64,000 bases of DNA from Ottowia flava (GCF_008017535.1 NZ_VRUA01000001.1:62001-126000), one strand, 5' to 3'; shown: positions 50,513-59,417, numbered from the stretch's first letter. Program-made: numbers and translations. Notes: a model not told the origin generated them from the sequence alone.

Positions 50513-50570
50513 TCGCTATCTTTTGAGTAGCTGCCCGCGCTGGTTGATTTAGGCCCAGAGGCTTATTTGA
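50513..50570 (+). repeat. Dispersed AGCTG palindromic element, copy P
   Basis: TCGCTATCTTTTGAGTAGCT, GCCCGCGCTGGTTGATTTAG, GCCCAGAGGCTTATTTGA is a forward copy with a shortened core. It lies in the convergent gap before the chorismatase gene. Confidence 0.87.
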
Positions 50571-51663
50571 CCAGTGGCGGGCCTTGCACCACCGCCTCAA
50601 TCTCCACCAGCAAATCGGCGCGGCAAATATCCGCCTGCAACCAGGCGGCGTGGGCCAGCGCCGGGGCATCGGCACCCAGTTGCTCGGCCAGGGCCTGCGC
50701 CACGCGCGGCTGGTCGGCCGGGTGGCGCACGTAGATGGTGAGCGCTGCGTTGGCCAACGTCTCCAGCGCCTGCCCGCCCGGCAGCTTGCGCGCGGCGGCC
50801 AGCACCGCCTGCAGGTTGCGGCAGGCCTCGTGCGTTTGCGCGTGCACGTCGCCCAGGTGGACGGTTTCATGCCCCAGGATCGACGCGGTGCCGGAGATGA
50901 CCAGCAGCGGGCTGCCGTCGCGCCGCGTCAGCAGCGCCGCGCGCGAAAACGTGGGCGCCGCCGGCCCGTAGGCGGATGGGTAACGGTAGGCCGACACCTG
51001 GCGCGGGTTTTCGACCGCCGTGCTGCGCCGGTCTGTGGACGCGATCACCCGCACCTGCAGCGGCGCGCCCGCCGGGCTGCCCACCGCACTGGCCGCGGGC
51101 GAACCTTCAAACGCACTGCGGCGCGCGCGTTCAAACGCCTGCTGGCGCCCCAGGTTGAAGTGGCGGTAGCGTTCGAGCCCCACCGCAGGCTCGTTGATGC
51201 GCGCCACGTAATTCCAAAAGCGCAGCACGTGCGGCGTGCCGCGCGCCTGCAGCACGCCAAACAGCGCGTCGTACGCCGCGCCCGACAGCGCCTGCAGGCC
51301 CGCGCCGTCGTCCACCTCGGGCCAATCCACCGCCGCCGCCAGCCACGCGCCACGCTGCCACCAGCGCACGGCGCCCGTGTGGCCGCTGTGCAGCGCCTCG
51401 GCATCGCCGCCGGCGAGCCACAGGTCGTCAACAGGCGCCGCGCCGGGTCCGTCAACGCCCGCACCAGGCTGCAGAAGCGGCAGCGCGCAATCGACCCAGG
51501 ACGTTGGATCGGCTGGATGGGCGAGCGCGCCAGTGACGTCGCCCGCGTTCACGGCTGCGCCCAGTCGCATGCCCCACAGCGTGCGCGCCCGTGCATCCAA
51601 CGGCGCTGCCGGTGCCAGCGATTGGTCAAGATCGTGCGGGCGAAGCATGGGGAAAATCTGCAT
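50563..51663 (-). CDS. FkbO/Hyg5-family chorismatase (XanB2-like)
   Basis: This 366-residue protein matches the chorismatase family once called pteridine-dependent deoxygenases: LRFWNYVARINEPAVGLERY, RHFNLGRQQAFER, VIASTDRRSTAVENPRQVSA and the active-site-like GTASILGHETVHLGDVHAQT. Members remove pyruvate from chorismate to give dihydroxycyclohexadiene carboxylate or 3-/4-hydroxybenzoate. XanB2 supplies 4-hydroxybenzoate for ubiquinone and 3-hydroxybenzoate for pigment in Xanthomonas. Here it stands alone, so ubiquinone precursor supply is the simplest guess. The stop overlaps the end of a palindromic element. Confidence 0.85.
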   Translation of the reverse strand: MQIFPMLRPHDLDQSLAPAAPLDARARTLWGMRLGAAVNAGDVTGALAHPADPTSWVDCALPLLQPGAGVDGPGAAPVDDLWLAGGDAEALHSGHTGAVRWWQRGAWLAAAVDWPEVDDGAGLQALSGAAYDALFGVLQARGTPHVLRFWNYVARINEPAVGLERYRHFNLGRQQAFERARRSAFEGSPAASAVGSPAGAPLQVRVIASTDRRSTAVENPRQVSAYRYPSAYGPAAPTFSRAALLTRRDGSPLLVISGTASILGHETVHLGDVHAQTHEACRNLQAVLAAARKLPGGQALETLANAALTIYVRHPADQPRVAQALAEQLGADAPALAHAAWLQADICRADLLVEIEAVVQGPPLVK

Positions 51664-52022
51664 GTGCGAACTTGGCAGGATCGACAGAAAAAGGAGACGC
51701 CGGAACGCGCCCGCCCAAAACTGGCCGCCCTCGGCAGAAGTGCCGCAGACAGCCTGTGCGAGGCAGTATCGCGCATGGCCAGAGGGCTACTTGGCCTGCC
51801 AATGCAGGGTTTGCTGGCCGTTGACGACCTCGTCAACACGCTGACGCCAGCCGGGCGCAGGAAATCTGGGTCGAAATCGGGAAATCGGGGTCAGAGACAC
51901 ATTTCTGCGCCCGCCGCGCCCTCCGCGCGTCCGTCCTGCGCGACCCGCGATCGCGCCCGGCGCCCCACGCGCGCCGGTCAGGTCAAAATCGGCGGCATTC
52001 CAGATTGCGCCCCACGCCATCT
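51664..52022. other. Gene-free interval with GGGGTCAGAG-type motif
   Basis: No supported gene occurs here. About 51880-51905 contains a GGGGTCAGAGACACATTT motif of the kind found at REP-associated transposase loci, and a palindromic element begins at 52023. A related motif, GGGGTCGGATTTGAATTT, lies at 52539-52556 beyond the next gene. Confidence 0.4.
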
Positions 52023-52079
52023 CGCTTTCTTTTTTATAGCTGCCCGCGCAATCTGCTCTAGGGCCATAAGGCAAAAACA
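52023..52079 (+). repeat. Dispersed AGCTG palindromic element, copy Q
   Basis: CGCTTTCTTTTTTATAGCTG, CCCGCGCAATCTGCTCTAGG, GCCATAAGGCAAAAACA is a forward copy. Its right end provides the TAAGG that could serve as the Shine-Dalgarno of the TonB-like gene starting at 52080. Confidence 0.87.
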
Positions 52080-52493
52080 TTGATAAAAGCCACCTCCCCC
52101 GCCGAGTCCAACGCGCCAACGCCAACCGGGCGCGCTCGGCTGCTCACCGCCGCGACCGGCGCTGCGCTGCTGACCGCCGCTCTCATGGCCGGCTGCGCCA
52201 CCCCGCCGGCCGCCGACGTCGTGACGAAGCCCAGTCCGCTCAATCTGCATCTGCTGGTCAACTACCCGGCGAAAGCCCAGTACCGCGAAGTGACCGGCAC
52301 GGTGCGCCTGCGCGTGGGCTACGACGCCGCCGGCGCCGTGCAGGAAGTGCGCATCGTCGAAAGCTCCGGCGACCAAGCGCTCGACGCCGAAGCCCTGCGC
52401 GCCACCCAAGCCATGCGCGTGCAACCCGGCACGCGCTACGGCGTGCCTGAAGCCGGGGTGATGATGGTGCCGATCCGGTTCGCGTTGGAGTGA
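52080..52493 (+). CDS. TonB C-terminal-domain lipoprotein
   Basis: This 137-residue protein has a lipoprotein signal (LLTAATGAALLTAALMAGC, with lipidated Cys at 40) and a TonB_C domain (VTGTVRLRVGYDAAGAVQEV, RIVESSGDQALDAEALRATQ). Such domains contact outer-membrane transporters or act as energy transducers; without a membrane helix and Pro-rich spacer this is not a complete TonB. The start is TTG 52080, whose TAAGG Shine-Dalgarno lies in the preceding repeat element. An internal ATG 52185 would remove the signal. Confidence 0.75.
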   Translation: MIKATSPAESNAPTPTGRARLLTAATGAALLTAALMAGCATPPAADVVTKPSPLNLHLLVNYPAKAQYREVTGTVRLRVGYDAAGAVQEVRIVESSGDQALDAEALRATQAMRVQPGTRYGVPEAGVMMVPIRFALE

Positions 52494-52777
52494 GGGGCGA
52501 GCCAGGGACCGTTGATTTGGAGAAACGGCGTCAGAGAATCGGGGTCGGATTTGAATTTCCTAGTGCCTGCCTATCCGCGTGAGCCCCACTGCACATAGTG
52601 CCCCGCGCGGGCTCGGCACAGCCCCATCAAGCAATACGGTTGTTGGCCCGCCACGGATCTCACGCCAACCCGCTATTGCGTGCCCTCCCGCGCCTGCCTG
52701 TGGCCTGTAACCTCGACTCGCTGATCTCAGCCGCCACAATGGCATGACCGATAGTTCTTCTAAGAGTCCACCCCGCC

Positions 52778-53794
52778 ATGGCCCGTCGCCGCCAACGCCG
52801 TGAAACCCTGCTGTCCGCTGGCGTGGGCATGCTGTTTTTTGGCGCTTTGCTGCTATGGGGGCGTAAGCTGCTGCCCCATGGGTCGGTGTTCGCGACAGCA
52901 AGTGAGGGTCTGCGCTCGCCGGGCAAGTTGTTCCTCGTCTTGGGGACATTGCTGGTCGGCCTGGACTTGGTCGTGCGTTGGTGGCGCAGCTCGCGAGCGC
53001 AGGCTGAGGGCAAGCTACCGCCCCTGCGAGCGGGCGACCATCCAGGGCCGCGTGGCCAACAGAGGGCACGTAAGGACGCGGAGGCACATGCAGATTCAGT
53101 CTGGCGAGAACCTCCTTTGACACCAGCGGCACCCGCTGTGGCCAGCTCGCTGGCCGCGGAGATGCCCACCAGCGCTGGCCCCGACGCCAACCCGCTGGGG
53201 CCTTCCCCCGGTACAAAACCAACGACTTGGTCCCCCGCCGTTTTCGCCGCCATCGAATGGCGTCGCTTTGAAGCCTTGTGCGAAGCGCTGTTTGCCCAGG
53301 CAGGCTTTGACACCCGCGCGCAGTCGCACGGGGCCGACGGTGGCGTGGACATCTGGCTGCAGTCGCGCCACGCACCCGGCCAGCCGGTCATCGTGCAGTG
53401 CAAGCACTGGCAAGGACGGCAAGTACCGGTCAGCGCGGTACGGGAGTTTTTAGGCGTGATGGCGTCGCACAAGCTGCAGCGCGGCACCTATGCCACCAGT
53501 TCCACCTTCACGCGCGAAGCGCTGGCGTTTGCGCAGGCCAACGGCATCAACGCGCAGGACGGCGCCGGGCTGCTGCGCTTGATCGCCCAGCGCACGCCCC
53601 AGCAGCAGGCCGCGCTGCTGGCCGTGGCGCTGGATGGCGAGTACTGGCGCCCGACTTGCGCCAGCTGCGGGGTGAAGATGGTCGAACGGACGGGCAAGGC
53701 GAGCGGCGAGCGTTTCTGGGGTTGCAGCGGCTACCCGAAATGCCGAGGCACGCAGTCGATGACGCAGGCGACGCAGGCGCGCTTGGCGTCTTGA
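52778..53794 (+). CDS. Membrane-anchored Mrr-type restriction endonuclease with zinc ribbon
   Basis: This 338-residue protein has two N-terminal membrane helices (LLSAGVGMLFFGALLLWGRK and GKLFLVLGTLLVGLDLVVRW) and a flexible linker. A PD-(D/E)xK Mrr-type nuclease domain follows (FEALCEALFAQAGF; GGVDIWL with D191; IVQCKHW with Q207 and K209), then a topoisomerase-type zinc ribbon with C294, C297, C316 and C322. Mrr-like nucleases cut foreign or methylated DNA. Membrane anchoring would place cleavage at the cell periphery, where DNA enters. It is alone on its strand. Confidence 0.88.
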   Translation: MARRRQRRETLLSAGVGMLFFGALLLWGRKLLPHGSVFATASEGLRSPGKLFLVLGTLLVGLDLVVRWWRSSRAQAEGKLPPLRAGDHPGPRGQQRARKDAEAHADSVWREPPLTPAAPAVASSLAAEMPTSAGPDANPLGPSPGTKPTTWSPAVFAAIEWRRFEALCEALFAQAGFDTRAQSHGADGGVDIWLQSRHAPGQPVIVQCKHWQGRQVPVSAVREFLGVMASHKLQRGTYATSSTFTREALAFAQANGINAQDGAGLLRLIAQRTPQQQAALLAVALDGEYWRPTCASCGVKMVERTGKASGERFWGCSGYPKCRGTQSMTQATQARLAS

Positions 53795-53818
53795 CACATG
53801 GCGGTGGCACAGCGCCAC

Positions 53819-53872
53819 TTGCTACGTTTTCGCTAGCTGGCCGCGCAGATGGTTGTAGGGACAGAGGGCGAA
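53819..53872 (+). repeat. Dispersed AGCTG palindromic element, copy R
   Basis: TTGCTACGTTTTCGCTAGCT, GGCCGCGCAGATGGTTGTAG, GGACAGAGGGCGAA is a forward copy in the convergent gap downstream of the Mrr-like gene. Confidence 0.88.
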
Positions 53873-53919
53873 TGGGTACTTAAGCGTGTCGCCCGGAGGC
53901 GAGGCGCCGCCATTCGCCT

Positions 53920-53996
53920 AAAAATTACCTAAGTGTTTGATTTTTCTGAAATTTCCATGCGAAATTCAGTTTTCTGAAATCGCACGGAAATCATCT
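53920..53996. other. A/T-rich stretch with short direct repeats
   Basis: TTTTCTGAAAT occurs at 53942-53952 and again at 53970-53980 in an island of low GC content between convergent genes. It also holds ACCTAAGTGTTTG (53927-53939), one base different from the candidate phthalate operator region ACCTAAGTATTTG. Its role is unclear. Confidence 0.4.
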
Positions 53997-54034
53997 GCCG
54001 CACGCCAGTCACCGCGCGCACGCGCTAACCCAGA

Positions 54035-56272
54035 TCAACGCCCGCCGCGCGATGGCCCGTCGTCCTCGGGGCGACGGTCGCGGCGGGGCGCGCGGTCGGG
54101 GTTCGAGCGGTCGCTCGGCGTGCGGTCGCTCGACGACGACGTGCGCTGGCGCTCGGCCCGGGCCCGGTCCACCTGCGCGCGCGCGGCGTCGTACGCGTCG
54201 GCGTCGGGCTCGCTCAGCCACATGGGCGCTTCCTGCGGGACGGTTTGACCGAAACGCGGGCGGGCGCTTTGCAGGGCGGACGGGCCCGATGGCGCCGCGG
54301 GCGCTGGCGCGGAGGAGGAGCGCGGGCGGTCGCTGCGGCGGCTTTCACGGCCGCTGGCACTGCTAGCGCTGGAGTCGGTGGTGCCCCTGCCGCTGGGGGA
54401 GCGGCTGCCGCGCTCGGTCGCTGGCTTGGCGCTATCACTGCTGCCGACATGCGTTGCCGCAGTGCCCCCTGACCGCGACGCCGACCGGCTCTTGCGCGGT
54501 CGCGCTGTCGCCGCTTCGGCAACCAGGCTACGCGGCGCTTGCCGGCGCGCCATCACGCGGCGGGTCAGCCATTCGAACAGCGCTTCGCCGAGCAGCGCCA
54601 GCGCGGCAGCCGGCAGCGCGCCCGCCAGCATCAGCGCGCTGTCGTTCAACGCCAGGCCGGTGACGATGCGCTCGCCCAGCCCGCCCGCGCCGATGAAAGC
54701 GGCAATCGTCGCCGTGCCGATGGCAATCGCCGTGGCGGTGCGGATGCCGGCCAGCACCGTGGGCAGGGCCAGCGGGAATTCGACGTACGCCATGCGCTGC
54801 GGCCCGGTCATGCCCAAAGCGGCGGCGGCGTTGCGCAGGCCGCGCGGCACTTCGGCCAGGCCGGCGCAGGTGTTGCTGAGGATCGGCAGGACGCTGTAGG
54901 CCGTCAGCGCGATCAGCGCCGGCAGCTTGCCGATCACGCCCAGCAGCGCGATCAGCACCGCCAGCAGTGCCAGCGACGGGATGGTTTGCAGCACGCCCGC
55001 CACACCGAGCGCGATGGCGCGCGCGCGCGGGTGCGCCAGCAGCGCGATGCCCAGCGGCACAGCGACCAGCGTGGCCAGCCCGACCGACACGACCACCAGC
55101 AGCAGGTGCTGCCCGACGAGCGGCCACAGGTCGGGCGCCCACAGGCGCTTCCAGAACCGGGCCAACGCGCCATCGGCCTCGCCCGCCACAGGCGCGGGCA
55201 TGGCCTGACCGGCGCCCGGGGCCGACGCCGCTGACGCGGGCGCGTCCGTCGGCGGGATGACCATGGGCACCGGGCGGTTGGCGTCGCCGATCGGGAAGGT
55301 GCCCGCCGCCGCCGCGTCGACCGAATCCGACCCGCCCGGCGCGGGCGCTAACGCGGCGCCGCCCACGGCCGCGCTGCCCAGCCAGAAGCGCAGGAAGCCC
55401 TGGGCGATCTGCGCGAACGGCTGCGACTGCAGCGTGGCCTGCCCGTTCAGGGTGACCATGGTTTCTTCGCTCAGGCTGCCTTCCAACTGCTGCAGCGCGC
55501 GCCACGCTTCCGGCAGCCTTTCAGGCAGGTCGCGCCGGTACAGCAGCACCGCGTCGTAGCGCGGGAAGTAGCCCTTGTCGTCCGCCAGCACCACCAGGCC
55601 CAGCTTGCTGATCTGCGCGTCGGTGGTGTAGATGTCCATCACGTCGATCTGGCGCTGCGCCAGCGCCTCGTACGCCAGGCCGTGGTCCAGCCCACGCGGG
55701 GTCTGCCGGTAGCCGTAGCGCTCGGCCAGCCCGCGCCAGCCGTCGGCGCGGCCCATGAACTCGTTCGACAGGCCCAGTTTCAAATCGGGGTGCTTGGCCA
55801 GATCGCTCAGGCTGGTGATGCCCAGCGAAGCGGCCTGCTCGGCGCGCATCGCCAGCGCGTACCCGTTGTTGAAGCCCAGCGGCACGCCCACGCCCAGCCC
55901 CAGCGGTGCCAGCGCGCGGTCCAGCGCGCCAATGGCGGTCTTGCTCGGGTCCTTGACGATCTCCTGCGTGATCGTGCCCGTGTATTCCGCGTACACGTCG
56001 ATCTGGCCGGAGCGCAGCGCCTCGTACACGATGGCCGTGTTGCCCAGCCCCTGGCGCACCTGCGTCTTGACACCCGCGTGCTGCGCCGTCTGCGACAGGA
56101 TCTCGGCCAGGATGTACGACTCGGTGAAGCGCTTGGAGCCGATGCGCAGCTCGCCATTGCCGCCACCCGCCGCCGCGCCCTGCCCCCACACCACGCCAGC
56201 CACGCACAAAAGGCCGATCAGCAGCCCGCAACGCGCCACGGCGCGGGCCAGCCAGGAAGTGCTTGCTTTCAT
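54035..56272 (-). CDS. Osmoprotectant ABC transporter receptor-permease fusion with disordered tail
   Basis: This 745-residue protein fuses three parts. After a signal peptide comes an OpuAC-type receptor (about 40-305: GELRIGSKRFTESYILAEIL; VYAEYTGTITQEIVKDPSKT). Next is a ProW/OpuBB-like permease of about six helices (about 390-585: LATLVAVPLGIALLAHPRAR; IGAGGLGERIVTGLALND). Last is a ~150-residue Arg/Ser/Pro-rich disordered tail (for example RKSRSASRSGGTAATHVGSS). Receptor-permease fusions for glycine betaine or choline are known, but the long RS-rich tail is unusual. No ATPase gene is in the window, so the ATP-binding subunit must be encoded elsewhere. Confidence 0.87.
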   Translation of the reverse strand: MKASTSWLARAVARCGLLIGLLCVAGVVWGQGAAAGGGNGELRIGSKRFTESYILAEILSQTAQHAGVKTQVRQGLGNTAIVYEALRSGQIDVYAEYTGTITQEIVKDPSKTAIGALDRALAPLGLGVGVPLGFNNGYALAMRAEQAASLGITSLSDLAKHPDLKLGLSNEFMGRADGWRGLAERYGYRQTPRGLDHGLAYEALAQRQIDVMDIYTTDAQISKLGLVVLADDKGYFPRYDAVLLYRRDLPERLPEAWRALQQLEGSLSEETMVTLNGQATLQSQPFAQIAQGFLRFWLGSAAVGGAALAPAPGGSDSVDAAAAGTFPIGDANRPVPMVIPPTDAPASAASAPGAGQAMPAPVAGEADGALARFWKRLWAPDLWPLVGQHLLLVVVSVGLATLVAVPLGIALLAHPRARAIALGVAGVLQTIPSLALLAVLIALLGVIGKLPALIALTAYSVLPILSNTCAGLAEVPRGLRNAAAALGMTGPQRMAYVEFPLALPTVLAGIRTATAIAIGTATIAAFIGAGGLGERIVTGLALNDSALMLAGALPAAALALLGEALFEWLTRRVMARRQAPRSLVAEAATARPRKSRSASRSGGTAATHVGSSDSAKPATERGSRSPSGRGTTDSSASSASGRESRRSDRPRSSSAPAPAAPSGPSALQSARPRFGQTVPQEAPMWLSEPDADAYDAARAQVDRARAERQRTSSSSDRTPSDRSNPDRAPRRDRRPEDDGPSRGGR

Positions 56273-56502
56273 GCGGGGGACTATACGGGGGACGGGGCCG
56301 GGGGGACGAGGCGGGTGTGGGTGGGGAGCAACGGGGTTGACGACCCAGGTGCCTACGCATTCCGACAGATCAAACTAATCATCAAACATTTTCCACTCAT
56401 CTACCCACCAGCAGGCCGAAATTTAAAACCACATACCGTCACACAACCTTATTCAACTCTTGACGTTAAAATTGCTTCGGCCAATTTTCATATTTTTGAT
56501 AT

Positions 56503-58368
56503 TTATTCGACGCCATCTTCCGATACTTCATTATCATGCGCAGCGTTATACCACGCATTAGTTGTCATTCGCAAAACCAGCCACCACGCATAAATTCCAG
56601 ACGGCGAATGGCATGCATCCTCTTCGAGCAACCCGTGAGCCAGTTCGTTGCGCAAGTTTGGTCCGAATGCATCGCAAAATAGAGATGTGAACTCAAAAAT
56701 TAAATCCTTTCCAAACACTTTTTCGGCTTCCGGCAAACTCAACAGCGTGCTCATTCCATTTTCATTCTGTATGCCATCCTTGTCCAAATTTGTGGTTTTT
56801 GCGCCGGCCATCTTGAGATGCACACGCACTAGATGCTCGATTTGCGGAATCAAAATATGCAAAGCGGTGATGAAGTCACGCTCATACCCCGCGAACAGCG
56901 CCTTGCCAAAAAGACCAGCGCGCTCTTTAGGCACGATCGGTGAATTGCGCGCCAATTCGACAAAATCTGCTTCTCGCAACCGATGCTCCAGCAGAAGGCT
57001 CTCCAGGGCTGGCCAAATGTAACCATGCACCACTATGCTGACCTGGATACCGTGGTCCCGAATCATCTCAGAACGAACAACTATTTCGTCGCCCTCAGTC
57101 AACTCCCCACGCATACTTATCGCCGGCCTCTTGGCAATAACTCTGCCGTCACGGCTCATCACGGTTGCGGCAAAAAGCGACTGGAGCGGATGTGCCCGTA
57201 TATTCTCCATGGATCTGTCGCGCAGCTCCTCAGCATTTGCACCACGATGCAGATTGGCAAATGCGACAAGTGCATCTTGTACTGACTTTCCCGTTACCGC
57301 CTTTCGCGATTTTTCGACGATTCTTGTAATATCAATGCCCGGCGTTTTAATAAGGCCCATTTCACCCAACGCTCTTTCACCGGAATCATTCAGCCTAGCC
57401 CGCAGCTCAGCAATTCTCTCATCCACCCGGTGTGTGGATCGCTCAACCTTAGGAATCGTTCGGTAAACCTGGATGGCGTTTTCGTAAAAGCTTGAAGCGA
57501 CCATGTAGCTTGGACTCTCCGACGCACTTCGTGCAATAGCTTCTTTCACCCAACCCTCAGCGAATGCTACGGTCATTTCAGCAACTTTGACCTCATCGGA
57601 AGCCGCTTTGTACCATTCGGCAGCCGAGGAATAAAATTCACGCGCTCTATGTAGGTCGCCTTGGAGTTCAAACCCTTGGGCTAAACTTTCCAATTTTCTT
57701 GCAACATCGACACTGTGGTCCCGACCCAGTCCATTTTGTTTCAAGACATCGGCTAACCAAACTCCTAGGAACCCGTCAGAGTAGTTGGCTGCATTCAACG
57801 CGGCGAATATCGTCGCCTCCATTTGTACCAATCGGTCGCCGGCGCCCGCCTTGAGCATCCGGGCTACGCCAATGGCACGAGACCAGCAGTCGTCTCCACC
57901 GCGCACCCAAGTGTCCGCGTCGAGTGAAAGGGATCGATATGCGTCGATCGCCTTCAACGCGAATTCTGTATTGCGAGGCTTACCCTTGAGCCAAACGAGA
58001 TCGCAGACCCGTGCCTTCAGCCGACTGTCGTCTACCGCATCAACGATTTCTGCGAAGAACAGAATGTCCGTGTCGGAAAGATCGTCCGGGATGACTGAGC
58101 GCCGATCATGGAACACTGCAAAGGGCCTGAACGGCTCGTTTGGGCTGGACGGTGAGAGCATCATCGAACAGGCATCTGCGAGTAGCCAGAGCACCTTGCC
58201 GTGCTCGTTGCGCCCCTGATCTATCGCATTGCGCGCAGCTGCCGAAAAAGCCTGCCACATTGCCGAATAGCCCTCGCGAGGAGCTTGGTCTAGCGCCTCC
58301 TTCCAACCCGAAGTAAGGAAGTCATCGAGCGAAATAACCAAACCATTAGGGTAACGTTCAGTACTCAT
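56503..58368 (-). CDS. DUF4209-type protein, possibly horizontally acquired
   Basis: This 621-residue, mostly helical cytoplasmic protein has a C-terminal part of the DUF4209 kind (FITALHILIPQIEHLVRVHL and the signature NLRNELAHGLLEED), and N-terminal helices with tetratrico-like spacing (LHRAREFYSSAAEWYKAASD). DUF4209 proteins are widespread and unexplained, sometimes near defence genes. ATG 58368 has GGAG upstream. Codon use is clearly less GC-rich than the neighbours, with an A/T-rich flank at 56300-56500, which suggests recent acquisition. Confidence 0.72.
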   Translation of the reverse strand: MSTERYPNGLVISLDDFLTSGWKEALDQAPREGYSAMWQAFSAAARNAIDQGRNEHGKVLWLLADACSMMLSPSSPNEPFRPFAVFHDRRSVIPDDLSDTDILFFAEIVDAVDDSRLKARVCDLVWLKGKPRNTEFALKAIDAYRSLSLDADTWVRGGDDCWSRAIGVARMLKAGAGDRLVQMEATIFAALNAANYSDGFLGVWLADVLKQNGLGRDHSVDVARKLESLAQGFELQGDLHRAREFYSSAAEWYKAASDEVKVAEMTVAFAEGWVKEAIARSASESPSYMVASSFYENAIQVYRTIPKVERSTHRVDERIAELRARLNDSGERALGEMGLIKTPGIDITRIVEKSRKAVTGKSVQDALVAFANLHRGANAEELRDRSMENIRAHPLQSLFAATVMSRDGRVIAKRPAISMRGELTEGDEIVVRSEMIRDHGIQVSIVVHGYIWPALESLLLEHRLREADFVELARNSPIVPKERAGLFGKALFAGYERDFITALHILIPQIEHLVRVHLKMAGAKTTNLDKDGIQNENGMSTLLSLPEAEKVFGKDLIFEFTSLFCDAFGPNLRNELAHGLLEEDACHSPSGIYAWWLVLRMTTNAWYNAAHDNEVSEDGVE

Positions 58369-58667
58369 TCCACTTTCTCTCCAAAGGTGGACGCTGCGCT
58401 CAGTGCATCTCGTCTTGAGGGCAAACAAGGGGCGATCAGTCGACTCCGCAACACTACGTTCCGTTCGAATACTGACCGGCAATGACAACAAACAAAGCGA
58501 GCGTACGCGAAACCTCGCTTCCGATGCGAGGTGGGTGACGCTATATGACGTCAATTCGGAAGTGGTTTGGGCTGATTGGACAACCGTCGCCAGGGCCTCC
58601 TACCTCAGGAGCGCCGCGACCCCAACCCGCTACAGTCGCGGGTTCTCTGCTGTTCGCCCGCCTCATC
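58369..58667. other. Divergent control region without a gene
   Basis: About 300 bases lie between the DUF4209 gene and the uracil-DNA glycosylase gene. Composition changes from A/T-leaning near 58400 to GC-rich near 58600, marking the edge of the foreign-looking gene. No ORF with family similarity is visible. Confidence 0.45.
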
Positions 58668-59417
58668 ATGCCCCTTCCCCTCTCCCCCACCGCCACCGCC
58701 ACCCAAATGATCGCCGCCGCCCAAACCCTGTCCGACCAGGTCGACGCGCTGCGCTTTGCCCCGCCGGTGACGCAGGTCTACAACCCGCTGGACTACGCGG
58801 GTGAGGTGCAACGGCGCTACCTGGCACGCTACGCCAGCGGCACCAAGCGCGTGGTGTTTCTGGGCATGAACCCGGGGCCGTTCGGCATGGCGCAGACGGG
58901 CGTGCCCTTTGGCGAAGTGGCCAGCGTGCGCGACTGGCTGGGATTGGAGGGCCCGGTCGGTCAGCCCAAAGAAACCAACCCCAAGCGCCCGGTGGAAGGC
59001 TTTGCCTGTACGCGCGCCGAGGTCAGCGGCCAGCGGCTGTGGGGGTTGTTCCGCGCGCGCTATGGCACGCCGGACGCGTTCTTTGCCGAGCACTTCGTCG
59101 CCAACTACTGCCCGTTGGTGTTCTTTGAAGGCGGGCGCAACCTGACGCCCGACAAACTGCCGGCGGCCGAGCAAAAGCCGCTGCTGGCCGCGTGCGACGA
59201 GCACCTGCGCCAGCTGGTGCAGATCCTGCAGCCTGAATGGGTGATCGGCGTGGGCGCCTGGGCCGAAAAGCGTGCCCACACCGCGCTGGGCGACCAGCCC
59301 GGCCTGCGCTTTGGCCGCATCCTGCACCCCAGCCCGGCCAGCCCGCTGGCCAACCGTGGCTGGGCGCCGGCGGCGACGCAGCAGCTGGTGGATCTGGGGA
59401 TCTGGCCGGCGGCCTGA
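58668..59417 (+). CDS. SMUG1-like uracil-DNA glycosylase
   Basis: This 249-residue base-excision enzyme has the SMUG1-type active site GMNPGPFGMAQTGVPFG (residues 66-82, with the catalytic Asn), and the second motif HPSPASPLANRGW near 215-228. It removes uracil and oxidised pyrimidines from DNA. ATG 58668 was chosen at the start of the conserved region; the longer upstream frame has no family likeness. It is monocistronic with a DUF2846 lipoprotein gene downstream in the same direction. Confidence 0.9.
   Translation: MPLPLSPTATATQMIAAAQTLSDQVDALRFAPPVTQVYNPLDYAGEVQRRYLARYASGTKRVVFLGMNPGPFGMAQTGVPFGEVASVRDWLGLEGPVGQPKETNPKRPVEGFACTRAEVSGQRLWGLFRARYGTPDAFFAEHFVANYCPLVFFEGGRNLTPDKLPAAEQKPLLAACDEHLRQLVQILQPEWVIGVGAWAEKRAHTALGDQPGLRFGRILHPSPASPLANRGWAPAATQQLVDLGIWPAA

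Noticed and set aside
53920..53996. The A/T-rich stretch as a replication origin or attachment site
   Set aside because: It is only ~75 bp, lacks DnaA-box clusters or an adjacent integrase, and sits between convergent genes.
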